Assembly (NCBI GenBank): GCA_045132495.1 | Contig: JBGUSK010000093.1 | Span: 16,533 to 80,532, forward strand | Origin: UBA11524 sp045132495 | GTDB taxonomy: Bacteria > Bacillota > Clostridia > Christensenellales > Aristaeellaceae | Length of the DNA stretch: 64,000 nucleotides | Reading direction: 5' to 3' | Shown: positions 40,426 through 48,669 of the stretch, piece by piece | Position numbering within the stretch: position 1 is the stretch's first letter | How the letters are laid out: each line of letters opens with the position of its first letter | Made by a program: the position numbers and the translations under genes | The notes under the pieces: generated by a model | Database searches by the model: none | The model's input: only the letters and a program-made list of their open reading frames with translations | What the model was told of the DNA's origin: nothing

Positions 40426-40523
40426 ATAGTCATCCTCCTTCAGCTAAAACCAGTATAACAAATCAGCGGATGGGTGTAAAGGTAAGATCATGAAAAAATA
40501 TCTGAAAAAAGTCAAAAAAGGGG

Positions 40524-40552
40524 TTGACACATCTGCTTGTCTGTGATATTAT
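40524..40552 (+). promoter_or_regulatory. tRNA-Pro promoter
   Basis: TTGACA (40524-40529), 17 bp, TATTAT (40547-40552), about 48 bp before the tRNA. Confidence 0.85.
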
Positions 40553-40599
40553 ATATATCGTTCGCGAGGCACACAAGCCTCTACGGACGAACTGAATAT

Positions 40600-40673
40600 C
40601 TGGGTGTGGCGCAGTTTGGTAGCGTGCTTGAATGGGGTTCAAGAGGCCGGAAGTTCGAATCTTCTCACCCAGA
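40600..40673 (+). tRNA. trnP-GGG: tRNA-Pro (anticodon GGG)
   Basis: Acceptor arms CTGGGTG/CACCCAG (7 bp), D arm GCGC...GCGT, anticodon stem CTTGA/TCAAG with loop ATGGGGT (anticodon GGG at loop positions 3-5), T arm GGAAG-TTCGAAT-CTTCT, discriminator A. CCA is not encoded. A strong promoter lies upstream and a terminator immediately downstream, so it is a single-gene unit. Confidence 0.95.
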
Positions 40674-40677
40674 CTGA

Positions 40678-40714
40678 AACAGCAAGTTTTCAATAGCTTG
40701 CTGTTTTTTCTTTT
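40678..40714 (+). terminator. tRNA-Pro terminator
   Basis: AACAGCAAG pairs with CTTGCTGTT, loop 10 nt, followed by TTTTCTTTTG. Confidence 0.85.
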
Positions 40715-40795
40715 GTAAAAGAATAACGGGTGTAATGTACTATCTTTTTCAACGGGTGTATGATATAATGATAACATTACGCAGGAGGTAATTCC

Positions 40796-41599
40796 ATGAT
40801 GCAAAAATCCATCTGCGAACGTCTGTCGGAGATCCGCTGCTTCTTGCTGGATATGGACGGCACTTTCTATTTGGGCGACTGTCTTATTGATGGATCGCTG
40901 GAGTTTCTGGAAGCGCTTCGCCGTACCGGGCGTGACGCATGGTTCTTGACCAACAATTCCTCCAAATCAGCAAGCGCTTATGTGGAGAAGCTCACTCGAA
41001 TGGGCGTCCCGGAGCCCTTCCGCAGCCAGGTGATGACCAGTGGACATGCAGCAGCCCATTATCTGCTGGAACAATTCCCGCAGGGACGGGGATACCTGCT
41101 GGGCAATGCGGTGCTTCGGGAGGAGCTGATCGGCATGGGCCTCACCTTCACCGAAGAGGAGCCGGATTACGTCCTTGTGGCGTTCGATACCACGCTTGAC
41201 TACGCCAAAATGTGCAAGGTCTGCGATTTCATCCGGGCAGGGAAGCCCTACATCGCTACTCACCCGGACTTCAATTGTCCCACGGAAACCGGATTCATTC
41301 CGGATATGGGGGCGATCATGGCGTTCATTGAGGCCAGTACCGGCCGCAAGGCAGATATCATTCTTGGCAAACCTTATGTCGGCATCGTTCGGGAAGCATC
41401 CCTTCGCACTGGTTATGCCCTGACGGAAATGGCGATGGTGGGTGATCGCCTCTATACCGACGTCGCAACCGGTGTGAATCATGGAATGACCGGTATCCTC
41501 GTTCTGTCCGGAGAGGCGACGATGAAGGATGTGGCTGAATCTGATGTGAAGCCCCATTTGATGTTTAACAAGCTGTCTGATATGATCCCGTATTTATAA
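40796..41599 (+). CDS. HAD-superfamily IIA phosphatase (NagD-like)
   Basis: A protein of 267 aa; GCAGGAGGT precedes the ATG, and an extended -10 box TGATATAAT lies at 40761-40769. HAD motif I 'FLLDMDGTFYLGD', motif II 'FLTNNSSKS', 'GKP' with the catalytic Lys near 202, and motif IV 'MVGDRLYTDVATGVNHGM' fit the NagD/p-nitrophenylphosphatase IIA group. Substrates in this group include nucleotide monophosphates and sugar phosphates. It is 18 bp upstream of an aldo/keto reductase and probably co-transcribed. Confidence 0.92.
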   Translation: MMQKSICERLSEIRCFLLDMDGTFYLGDCLIDGSLEFLEALRRTGRDAWFLTNNSSKSASAYVEKLTRMGVPEPFRSQVMTSGHAAAHYLLEQFPQGRGYLLGNAVLREELIGMGLTFTEEEPDYVLVAFDTTLDYAKMCKVCDFIRAGKPYIATHPDFNCPTETGFIPDMGAIMAFIEASTGRKADIILGKPYVGIVREASLRTGYALTEMAMVGDRLYTDVATGVNHGMTGILVLSGEATMKDVAESDVKPHLMFNKLSDMIPYL

Positions 41600-41617
41600 G
41601 CAAAGGAGATATGTACC

Positions 41618-42742
41618 ATGCTCAAGACGAAATTTCCTACCATTGACCGCGAGAGCAGCATGCTCGGCTTTGGCTGCATGCGTTTTCCCTGCACCGCTGA
41701 TGGCAAAATCGACGAGGCTGAAGCCATCCGCATGGTACGCCATGCCATTGACAGTGGCGTTACCTACATTGATACTGCATACCCCTACCATGGCGGCGAA
41801 AGCGAAGTGGTGGTTGGCAAGGCCCTGCAGGATGGCTACCGCGAGAAGGTCATTCTGACCACCAAGCTGCCCTGCTGGAAGGTCGAGAAGTACGAGGACA
41901 TGATGACCATTCTGGACGAGCAGCTGGAAAAGCTTCAGACGGATCATGTGGACTTCTACATCCTCCATGCGATGAACAAGGATCGTCTCAAGCAGATGCA
42001 GGAGCTTGACTACAAGAAGTTCTTCGCCGAGGCGCTTGCTCAGGGGAAGATCCGTTACCCAGGCTTCTCCTTCCACGATGACTATGCATGCTTCATGGAC
42101 ATTCTGAACGACTATGATCAGTGGAAGATGGCCCAGGTGCAGATGAACATCCTGGATGATGAAAACCAGGCGACGTTGGAGGGCATCCGTGAGTGCGGCA
42201 AGCGCGGCATCGGCGTGGTCATCATGGAGCCTCTGCGCGGCGGTTTGCTGGCCAATCCGCCGGAGGATGTGAAGGCGGTTTACAATGCCTTCGAGGCCAA
42301 GCGCAGCCCTGTGGAATGGGCCTTCCGTTACCTGTATGCCATGCCTGAAGTGGTGACCATCCTCTCTGGTATGAGCAATTGGGAGCAGACGGTCGATAAT
42401 CTTCGGATCTTTGACCTGACCGAGCGTCCTGTCCTCACGGAAGCCGAAAAGGCGCTCTTTGCCTCCGTGAAGGCTACCTACATGGCCCGTACCCGTACCC
42501 GCTGCACCGGCTGTGAATATTGCCAGCCCTGCCCCATGGGCGTGGCGATCCCCCGGATTTTCCGTGGGTATGACGGTGCGATGCTCCGGGCGGACAGCTC
42601 CTTCAAGGATGGCTACGCCCGCATCATCAAGGATGAGTGCGATGCTTCCCGCTGTGTGGAGTGCCGCCAGTGTGAGGGCGCCTGCCCCCAGCATCTGCCC
42701 ATTACGGATCTGCTCAAAGAAATCCACGAGGCCAGCATTTAA
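41618..42742 (+). CDS. Aldo/keto reductase with C-terminal 4Fe-4S ferredoxin domain
   Basis: A protein of 374 aa; AAAGGAGATAT precedes the ATG. The AKR barrel covers 1-280 with catalytic residues in 'YIDTAYPYHGGESE' (Asp/Tyr), 'LTTKLPCW' (Lys) and 'FYILHAMN' (His). The C-terminus carries two Cys clusters, 'CTGCEYCQPCPMGVAIP' and 'CVECRQCEGACPQHLPI', for 4Fe-4S centres. This fused class is common in anaerobes and probably uses iron-sulfur electron transfer together with NAD(P)H. Substrate not predictable. Confidence 0.94.
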   Translation: MLKTKFPTIDRESSMLGFGCMRFPCTADGKIDEAEAIRMVRHAIDSGVTYIDTAYPYHGGESEVVVGKALQDGYREKVILTTKLPCWKVEKYEDMMTILDEQLEKLQTDHVDFYILHAMNKDRLKQMQELDYKKFFAEALAQGKIRYPGFSFHDDYACFMDILNDYDQWKMAQVQMNILDDENQATLEGIRECGKRGIGVVIMEPLRGGLLANPPEDVKAVYNAFEAKRSPVEWAFRYLYAMPEVVTILSGMSNWEQTVDNLRIFDLTERPVLTEAEKALFASVKATYMARTRTRCTGCEYCQPCPMGVAIPRIFRGYDGAMLRADSSFKDGYARIIKDECDASRCVECRQCEGACPQHLPITDLLKEIHEASI

Positions 42743-42758
42743 TCATGGACAACTGAAA

Positions 42759-42795
42759 ACGCCTGCTTCCCAAAGTCGGGAGGCAGGCGTTCTTT
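42759..42795. terminator. Terminator between the aldo/keto reductase and the TetR gene
   Basis: ACGCCTGCTTCCC pairs with GGGAGGCAGGCGT (13 positions, one wobble), loop of 6, then TCTTT. Confidence 0.8.
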
Positions 42796-42801
42796 GTGTC
42801 T

Positions 42802-43389
42802 TCAGATATCCTTGCACTGGTCGATGGTGGGCAGCTCCACATTCAGCTGCATTGCCACGCCCTGCAGGCTTTCCACCAGCAGCTGTCGCATCTGGCATTC
42901 GCTCATGCAGGGGATATACTTTGTGGCGATGGAAACGGCCAGACCGTAGCAGTAGAGCCAGTTGCGCTCGTAGAGCTTGCTGGCGGTCTGAACATCTACC
43001 TTGACGCTGTCTTCGATCAGCGGTATGCCCCAGTTCACGTTATAGTCCGTGCAGGAGCCGTCGCTGACGCGGTCGCGCATGAAGAGAAGCTTGAACAGCT
43101 CGGGTTCGTCCCGGGCAAACAGCAGGAAGCACATGCCAATGGTCAGGTAGGGAAAGGCACTGGTTTGCATGCGTTCCCGCAGCTGCCTTTTCCAGGTCTG
43201 CAGGGAAAGTTCCACCACGGCTTGCTTGAGTTCATCCATGCCGGAAAACAGGCGGAAGATCGGCTGAGTCGAACCTCCTAGCTCCCGGGCCACGGAGCGG
43301 GCATTAAGGGCATTGGGGCCCTCGCGGCGGATCAGTTGATAAGCTGCATTCAGCACGGCTTCGCGGCTGAAGCGAACAGATGGCGGCAT
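42802..43389 (-). CDS. TetR/AcrR-family transcriptional regulator
   Basis: A protein of 195 aa; AGGAGGCG lies upstream of the ATG. N-terminal HTH 10-55 ('REAVLNAAYQLIRREGPNALNARSVARELGGSTQPIFRLF'), with a variable ligand-binding C-terminal domain containing several Cys and Trp. It is only 19 bp behind rodA, at the tail of the cell-shape operon, so it may be co-transcribed with it. Target and ligand unknown. Confidence 0.88.
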   Translation of the reverse strand: MPPSVRFSREAVLNAAYQLIRREGPNALNARSVARELGGSTQPIFRLFSGMDELKQAVVELSLQTWKRQLRERMQTSAFPYLTIGMCFLLFARDEPELFKLLFMRDRVSDGSCTDYNVNWGIPLIEDSVKVDVQTASKLYERNWLYCYGLAVSIATKYIPCMSECQMRQLLVESLQGVAMQLNVELPTIDQCKDI

Positions 43390-43408
43390 AGTGGGCGCCT
43401 CCTTTGTA

Positions 43409-44611
43409 TTATCTGCGCCGGATGTAGCGCACAGTTGTGGTGTTGGTCTGAGGGGCGGAAATGGAAGCGGAAAGGCTGCGGTTCTTGGTAACGTTGAGCA
43501 CCAGGGCGATACCGCCCATGTTGGTGGTCATGTTGGAGCCGCCGTAGGAAAGGAAGGGCAGGGGAATGCCGGTGATAGGCATCAATCCGAGGGTCATGCC
43601 GATGTTCTCAAACACATGGAACAGCAGCATGCCCATCACGCCGATAATGATCAGCATGCCATACTTATCCTGTGTGAACCTTGCGAGGTAAAGCATGCGC
43701 AGCAGGATGAGGAGATACATCAGAAGCACCAGCGAACAGCCCAGAAAGCCCCATGCCTCGCCGATGGTGGAGTAGATGAAGTCTGTCCAGTCGGCAGGCA
43801 CGTAGTTGAGCTGGCTCATGGCGCCGTCCACAAAACGTCCGATCCCTGTTGCGCCGCCGGAACCGATGGCGATCTGGCTTTGGCGCATCTGATATGCGTC
43901 GTCCAGCGGGGAAAGCTCGGGGTTCAGAAAGGCGAGAATGCGATTAATGCGGTAGTCCTCGATGCCGGTGGCTACAACGACGCCGTACACCGCCAGGATC
44001 AGCAGCACCACGACAGCCGCCAGGGAGAGGATCAGCTTCATATTCACGTTGGAGAAGAACATCATCACCGCCGCGAAGAAGATGATCACGATCAGGGAGC
44101 CGGTTTCGCCGGAGAAGAAGATGATCGCACCAGGTACCAGGATCAGCATCATGATGCGGACGAATTCCTTCATCGTGCTCATGGGACGCTCATCCTTGGC
44201 CAGCTCCTGTGCAAGCATCAGGATCATGGCCAGCTTGATAAACTCCGAGGGCTGGATGGTGTAGCCCCAGATAACGTCGGTCCAGGCCTTCACGCCTTCA
44301 GCGCCGTTGGTGACCCAGGTGAACAGAACCAGAACGGTACCGCCGATATAGGCCAGCCGTGTAAAGCGGCGGATGATGTGAAAGGGGATGTTGAGGATGA
44401 CCACCACGATGATGGGCGCAAGCATCAGAAAGAAGCACTGACGCATCGCGGAGGAGGACTCAACGATGTGAGCAAGCCAGGTTTCCGCCGTGGAACCCGG
44501 ACTATAGGTGGCGACGCATACAGCCAGCACGCCAAAGAGCGACAGTGCGCTGACCAGAAGGATCAGCGGTACGTCGATGTGCGCACGGGCGCGTCTGTTT
44601 TCAGCGATCAA
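43409..44611 (-). CDS. rodA: Peptidoglycan glycosyltransferase RodA (SEDS family)
   Basis: A membrane protein of 400 aa with about ten hydrophobic helices. The start is a TTG with GGAGGT 8 bases upstream, inside the 3' end of minD (11-base overlap). SEDS signatures are 'GYTIQPSEFIKLAMILMLA', 'FFSGETGSLIVI', 'QSQIAIGSGGATGIG', 'DFIYSTIGEAWGFLG' and 'GIPLPFLSYGGSNM'. RodA polymerises lipid II together with PBP2 (mrdA, two genes upstream) for side-wall growth. Confidence 0.94.
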   Translation of the reverse strand: MIAENRRARAHIDVPLILLVSALSLFGVLAVCVATYSPGSTAETWLAHIVESSSAMRQCFFLMLAPIIVVVILNIPFHIIRRFTRLAYIGGTVLVLFTWVTNGAEGVKAWTDVIWGYTIQPSEFIKLAMILMLAQELAKDERPMSTMKEFVRIMMLILVPGAIIFFSGETGSLIVIIFFAAVMMFFSNVNMKLILSLAAVVVLLILAVYGVVVATGIEDYRINRILAFLNPELSPLDDAYQMRQSQIAIGSGGATGIGRFVDGAMSQLNYVPADWTDFIYSTIGEAWGFLGCSLVLLMYLLILLRMLYLARFTQDKYGMLIIIGVMGMLLFHVFENIGMTLGLMPITGIPLPFLSYGGSNMTTNMGGIALVLNVTKNRSLSASISAPQTNTTTVRYIRRR

Positions 44612-45422
44612 TGCGCTTGACCTCCTTGAGGGTAGGTTGGAAGAGGCGGCGATACCAGGGGAGCTTTTCCGTGCCGTAGCCGGGCAGGGGAGCCTCGCTG
44701 GTCACACCCATCATCCGCCAGGAAATGCGGCGGAGGGCGTTGCGTGCCTCACAGTCGATGTCCATCACGGACTGATGGGTCAGGGTTGCACGGTAGACGT
44801 AGGAATCATCCGGCACTTCGCCAAGCAGCTCGAGATCAAGGGTGGCCGCCACGGTGGCAGCGGCGTACATTTCTCCCCCGCGGATGAGCGCGTCATCCAA
44901 CCGGTTGACGATGATACGCGGGCGGGGCAGCCCTTTCTTTTCCATCACACCGGCGGTGCGCTCCGCGTTGCGGATGCAGATATCATCAGGGGTACAGACG
45001 ATGATACTTTCATTGATCTCTTCATTCATCAGGCCCCGAAGGCTGCGCTCGATGCCGGCCGGACAGTCGATGAGCACCACGTCGTAAAGCTGCTTGAGCC
45101 GCACGAGGATGCGGCGGAATGCGCCGGGCTTAAGCTCCTTGGCACGGGCGAACTGGCTGGCGGGGAGGAGCGACAGGCGCGGCTCCTCCTCCGGGCTGAT
45201 CAGAGCCTGCTCCAGACGGCAGTGGCCCTCCGCCACGTCCAGCAGATCAAATACGATGCGGTTTTCCAGCCCCAGCAGCGCATCCTGGTCGCGCAAGCCC
45301 ACATCACCGTCGATGATGCAGACCCTGCGGCCCTCCCTCGCCATGGAAAGGCCTACACAGGCCGTGATGGTGCTCTTGCCGACGCCGCCCTTGCCGGACG
45401 CGATGATCCATGCGGTGCTCAT
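44601..45422 (-). CDS. minD: Septum-site determining ATPase MinD
   Basis: A protein of 273 aa. Deviant Walker A 'GKGGVGKST' (10-18), 'CIIDGDVGLRDQDALLGLE', 'DVVLIDCPAGIE' (Walker B) and 'IVNRLDDALI'. The C-terminal 'GTEKLPWYRRLFQPTLKEVKR' is an amphipathic membrane-targeting helix. MinD recruits MinC to the membrane to block polar division. Here neither minC nor minE lies beside it: mrdA precedes by 42 bp and rodA follows directly. Confidence 0.94.
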   Translation of the reverse strand: MSTAWIIASGKGGVGKSTITACVGLSMAREGRRVCIIDGDVGLRDQDALLGLENRIVFDLLDVAEGHCRLEQALISPEEEPRLSLLPASQFARAKELKPGAFRRILVRLKQLYDVVLIDCPAGIERSLRGLMNEEINESIIVCTPDDICIRNAERTAGVMEKKGLPRPRIIVNRLDDALIRGGEMYAAATVAATLDLELLGEVPDDSYVYRATLTHQSVMDIDCEARNALRRISWRMMGVTSEAPLPGYGTEKLPWYRRLFQPTLKEVKRIDR

Positions 45423-45464
45423 TTGTGCCTCCTGGGGTCTTCGACCCTTTTCAAATGGATTGAT

Positions 45465-48038
45465 TTACGGTGCGAGGCTGTTGCCTGCAGGCAGTACATA
45501 ATCCGTCGTGCGCAGCTCGGTCTGGTCAAGATACCAGTCGATGAAGTCACGGGCGGCGATAGACGCCATACCGCCGGAATAGCCGTGGGGAACGAACACG
45601 CAGATGGCGATCTCCGGATTTTCACGGGGGGCAAAGCAGACGAACCATGCATTGTTCTCCAGGTCAATGGAGGTAACCTGCGCGGTACCTGTCTTTGCAG
45701 CGATCACATCCTGCACGTTCTTGTAGTTGCGGAAGTAGTTGCGCGCAGTACCGGTATCGTCGGTAACGCCCGCCATGCCCTTGCGGATGAGGGACATGTA
45801 GTCGTTGGGATCATCCAGCTGATTGACCAGGGTCGGCTCGCGCTGGGAGAGGATCTCGCCCTCGGGGCTGATGATGGAATCAATGATGGAAACGTTGTAG
45901 ATGTATCCGCCATTGGCGACGGCAGCGACGTAGCGGGCTGCCGCAATGGGCGTGAGGGTGGTGACGGATTGACCGATGGCCGTCAGGATGGTTTGCTGAC
46001 CGCCCCACTTGATATCATTCAGGTAGATGTAAGCGTCCTGAATGACTTCGTTCAGATAAACCATTGTCTTGGTCATGCCCAGCTCTTCCATCAGGATGAT
46101 GCGCATCTGGGCTACCCACTCGCCCTGGGGGTAGTTGATGGCCATGTCCATCAGGCGCTTGGCGCACACGGACAGGCGTTCATCTTCGTACTCCAGGCCG
46201 CGCTTGGCGCCCTGCGCCCGCAGATGGGTCTTGAGGGAGTTGTAAACGATGATGGGCATCGAAGTATCCTGGAAAGCTTCGCCCAGGGCCTTTGAGGGAT
46301 CGTAGAGGGTATCCTGACTGCCAACCACGCTGCGGACTTCGCCGGGCAGGTCGATGCCGGTCAGGCTGGTCAGGCCCAAAAGGGAGGCATAGCGATACAG
46401 GCGCTCCTCGCCCAGACGGTCGCCCATTTCATAGAAAAAGAAGTTGCAGGAGTTGGAGATGGCTTCCACGATGGTCTGGGCGTTGTGCTTGTACCGCTGA
46501 CCTTCGGAGATCCAGCACTTAGGAGCGGTGGATTCGTCAGAGTTGTACTTTTTGTAATAGCCCATGTCGGTGAAGCGCTCCTTGGGGCCCAGCTCGCCCT
46601 CTGCCAGCGCACCGAAGCCCGTGACCATCTTGAAAATGGAACCGGGGGTTGCGCGGGAACCAATGGCGTAGTTGAGCATCAGGTTGCGGTCATCCGCCAG
46701 GATAGCGCGAGCTTCCTTGCCGCCGGCGACCAGTGCGTTGAGGTCGTAGGTGGGGAAGTTGGCCATGGCCAGCACATTGTCCTTCATGTCCAGGACGACC
46801 ATCACGCCGTGTTCGGCCAGCTCAAGGTGGTATTGCTCCCAGTTGCGCTTGGCGATGTCGGTGCGGTTGTCCTCCAGCCAGGAGGAGTCCACCATGAGGG
46901 CCTCCTGCTTGTCACGGATCTGTTCAACGTTGTTGGCGATGGCGCGCTCTGCCTGCTGCTGGTAGGCTGAGCGGATGGTCAGCTTGACGTTGTTGCCGTC
47001 CTCGGGCTCGGTGTAGGAGAGCTCACGTACGACGGTGGAAAGGTTGTTGCGCTCCACCACTCGGCTGCCCTGAGTGCGGTTGGAGGATGCGGTCAGCCAG
47101 GATTCCATCGAATACTCAATGCCGTCGCGGCCGATGGTATCGTTGTAGCTGTAGCCCTCTGCCTGGAGCTCAAGCCACTTGGTGCGGCTGGGGATCTTGC
47201 CGACATAGCCGATGATCTGCGCCGCCAGGGTGTGCTTGGGATATACGCGCTTGGTGGCGATCTCCACGCCCATGCCGGGCAGCACCATCGAGCGGGTCTC
47301 CACCTCAATGACGGTTTCGTAGGCTACATCCTCTGCAATGGGGATGGGCAGAGAGTTGAACAGGTTCATCTGCATCTCGGAGTAGACAGCCATGACCTTG
47401 AGCATCATTGCTTCATCCAGGATGATGAAATCGCCCTGGGTTCTGTCGTCTGCTTCGATTTCCTTGAAAGCGGCCAGGTCCTCTTCGTTCTGGGCAATGC
47501 GGTACTTGCGCTTGAGGCGCTGAAGGCATTCCTCCGCCGTGGGATAGGACTTGGCGGTGACGTAGTTGTTGGAACGCCACTGGCTCTCACGGGTTGCCAG
47601 TACGGATTCGGAGACGCCGGAGCCAAAGTCGAAGACCCATTCGCCGGTCTCTTCGTCCCGGGCAATGACGTAATCAAAGGCAAGCTCGCCGCCATTGCGC
47701 TCGATGATCTGGATGGTCTCGACGATGGACTGGGTATATTCGTAATAATCGCTCTTGGCAACGTTGGAGCCGTCTTTATAGAAGGTGATGTTATAAACCA
47801 GCTCGTCCTTGGCGAGGATGACGGAATCCGCATCGGTGATATTTCCGCGTTTGCCGCGTAGGACGATGGTCTTCGTTCGTACATCCTCGGCCTTTTCAGC
47901 ATATTCCTCGCTGTTGACCAGCTGTAGGCGGATCAGACCGCTGGCCAGGTAGCCGAACATCAGCAGCAATATGCCGATAAAGACGAAATAACGCCAGCGG
48001 ATCCCCTTTTGGGGATCATGCTGAGTGACATTGCTCAT
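45465..48038 (-). CDS. mrdA: Penicillin-binding protein 2 (elongation-specific transpeptidase)
   Basis: A protein of 857 aa, longer than typical PBP2 (about 630-700) because of insertions in the pedestal and transpeptidase regions. One TM helix near the N-terminus ('YFVFIGILLLMFGYLASGLIRLQ'), class B PBP dimerisation domain, then transpeptidase motifs: 'ATPGSIFKMVTG' (nucleophile Ser), 'SNSCNFFFYEMG' (SxN) and 'AAKTGTAQV' (KTG). It cross-links side-wall peptidoglycan with RodA and MreBCD. The position mreD-mrdA-minD-rodA fits this role. Confidence 0.93.
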   Translation of the reverse strand: MSNVTQHDPQKGIRWRYFVFIGILLLMFGYLASGLIRLQLVNSEEYAEKAEDVRTKTIVLRGKRGNITDADSVILAKDELVYNITFYKDGSNVAKSDYYEYTQSIVETIQIIERNGGELAFDYVIARDEETGEWVFDFGSGVSESVLATRESQWRSNNYVTAKSYPTAEECLQRLKRKYRIAQNEEDLAAFKEIEADDRTQGDFIILDEAMMLKVMAVYSEMQMNLFNSLPIPIAEDVAYETVIEVETRSMVLPGMGVEIATKRVYPKHTLAAQIIGYVGKIPSRTKWLELQAEGYSYNDTIGRDGIEYSMESWLTASSNRTQGSRVVERNNLSTVVRELSYTEPEDGNNVKLTIRSAYQQQAERAIANNVEQIRDKQEALMVDSSWLEDNRTDIAKRNWEQYHLELAEHGVMVVLDMKDNVLAMANFPTYDLNALVAGGKEARAILADDRNLMLNYAIGSRATPGSIFKMVTGFGALAEGELGPKERFTDMGYYKKYNSDESTAPKCWISEGQRYKHNAQTIVEAISNSCNFFFYEMGDRLGEERLYRYASLLGLTSLTGIDLPGEVRSVVGSQDTLYDPSKALGEAFQDTSMPIIVYNSLKTHLRAQGAKRGLEYEDERLSVCAKRLMDMAINYPQGEWVAQMRIILMEELGMTKTMVYLNEVIQDAYIYLNDIKWGGQQTILTAIGQSVTTLTPIAAARYVAAVANGGYIYNVSIIDSIISPEGEILSQREPTLVNQLDDPNDYMSLIRKGMAGVTDDTGTARNYFRNYKNVQDVIAAKTGTAQVTSIDLENNAWFVCFAPRENPEIAICVFVPHGYSGGMASIAARDFIDWYLDQTELRTTDYVLPAGNSLAP

Positions 48039-48068
48039 GAATTGCCTCCTTTCAGGAGAATCCTGTAT

Positions 48069-48668
48069 TTACAACTGATCGCGCCCGGGACGATGGTCAA
48101 AGCGCATCTCCGGTGCACTGGCTTCTTCCTTTTTGCGGAAGCCGAGCAGTTTTCGTACAGGGATCATAATCACCGCGGTGAGGCCTGTGGTCGCCAAAAC
48201 GTCGGTCAGGCCGCGCTGGATGAGGGCGCCGGTGAGATCAGCACCGCTGAGGTACATGTAAACCAGATTGACGGCGTCATAGATCACCACATTCAGGGCA
48301 GCGAACAGCACCGTACGAAGCAGCGGGCTGATGTTGCGGCCACGCTTACCGATGGAGCGGGCATACTGCAGCTGGGCCTCGCTCCGGTCGGCAAAGAACA
48401 CGCCGCACAGCAGCGCTGTGATGGGATAGAACAGCAGATTCAGCATCGGCACGGTGGGCAGCATGATCTCCATCACGATGCCGTAGAACATGCCCGTCCA
48501 CAGGCCGCGAAGCATACCGTAGCCTACGGTCACAATGGCCGTTGTGGCAATGAGGAGGCTCGGCGTCACATCGCCGAACCGGAGGTAGGGCATGATGGAC
48601 ACATGGCCCAGGTACCCTACAAGGATCACCAGGATCAGCTTCACCTGGCGCATCAGCGCTTGACGCAT
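48069..48668 (-). CDS. mreD: Rod shape-determining membrane protein MreD
   Basis: A protein of 199 aa from the ATG at 48668 (GGAGGAG upstream, overlapping the mreC stop region). Five hydrophobic helices, first 'VKLILVILVGYLGHVSIM', with the family patterns 'PSLLIATTAIVTVGYGMLRGLWTGMFYGIVME' and 'LNLLFYPITALLCGVFF'. Contains a cytoplasmic Lys/Arg C-terminus. It completes the MreBCD set. Confidence 0.9.
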   Translation of the reverse strand: MRQALMRQVKLILVILVGYLGHVSIMPYLRFGDVTPSLLIATTAIVTVGYGMLRGLWTGMFYGIVMEIMLPTVPMLNLLFYPITALLCGVFFADRSEAQLQYARSIGKRGRNISPLLRTVLFAALNVVIYDAVNLVYMYLSGADLTGALIQRGLTDVLATTGLTAVIMIPVRKLLGFRKKEEASAPEMRFDHRPGRDQL

Positions 48669-48669
48669 C

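Noticed and set aside
44508..46295. Long open frame antisense to minD/mrdA
   Set aside because: Its coordinates cross two well-supported genes, and it has no motif support.
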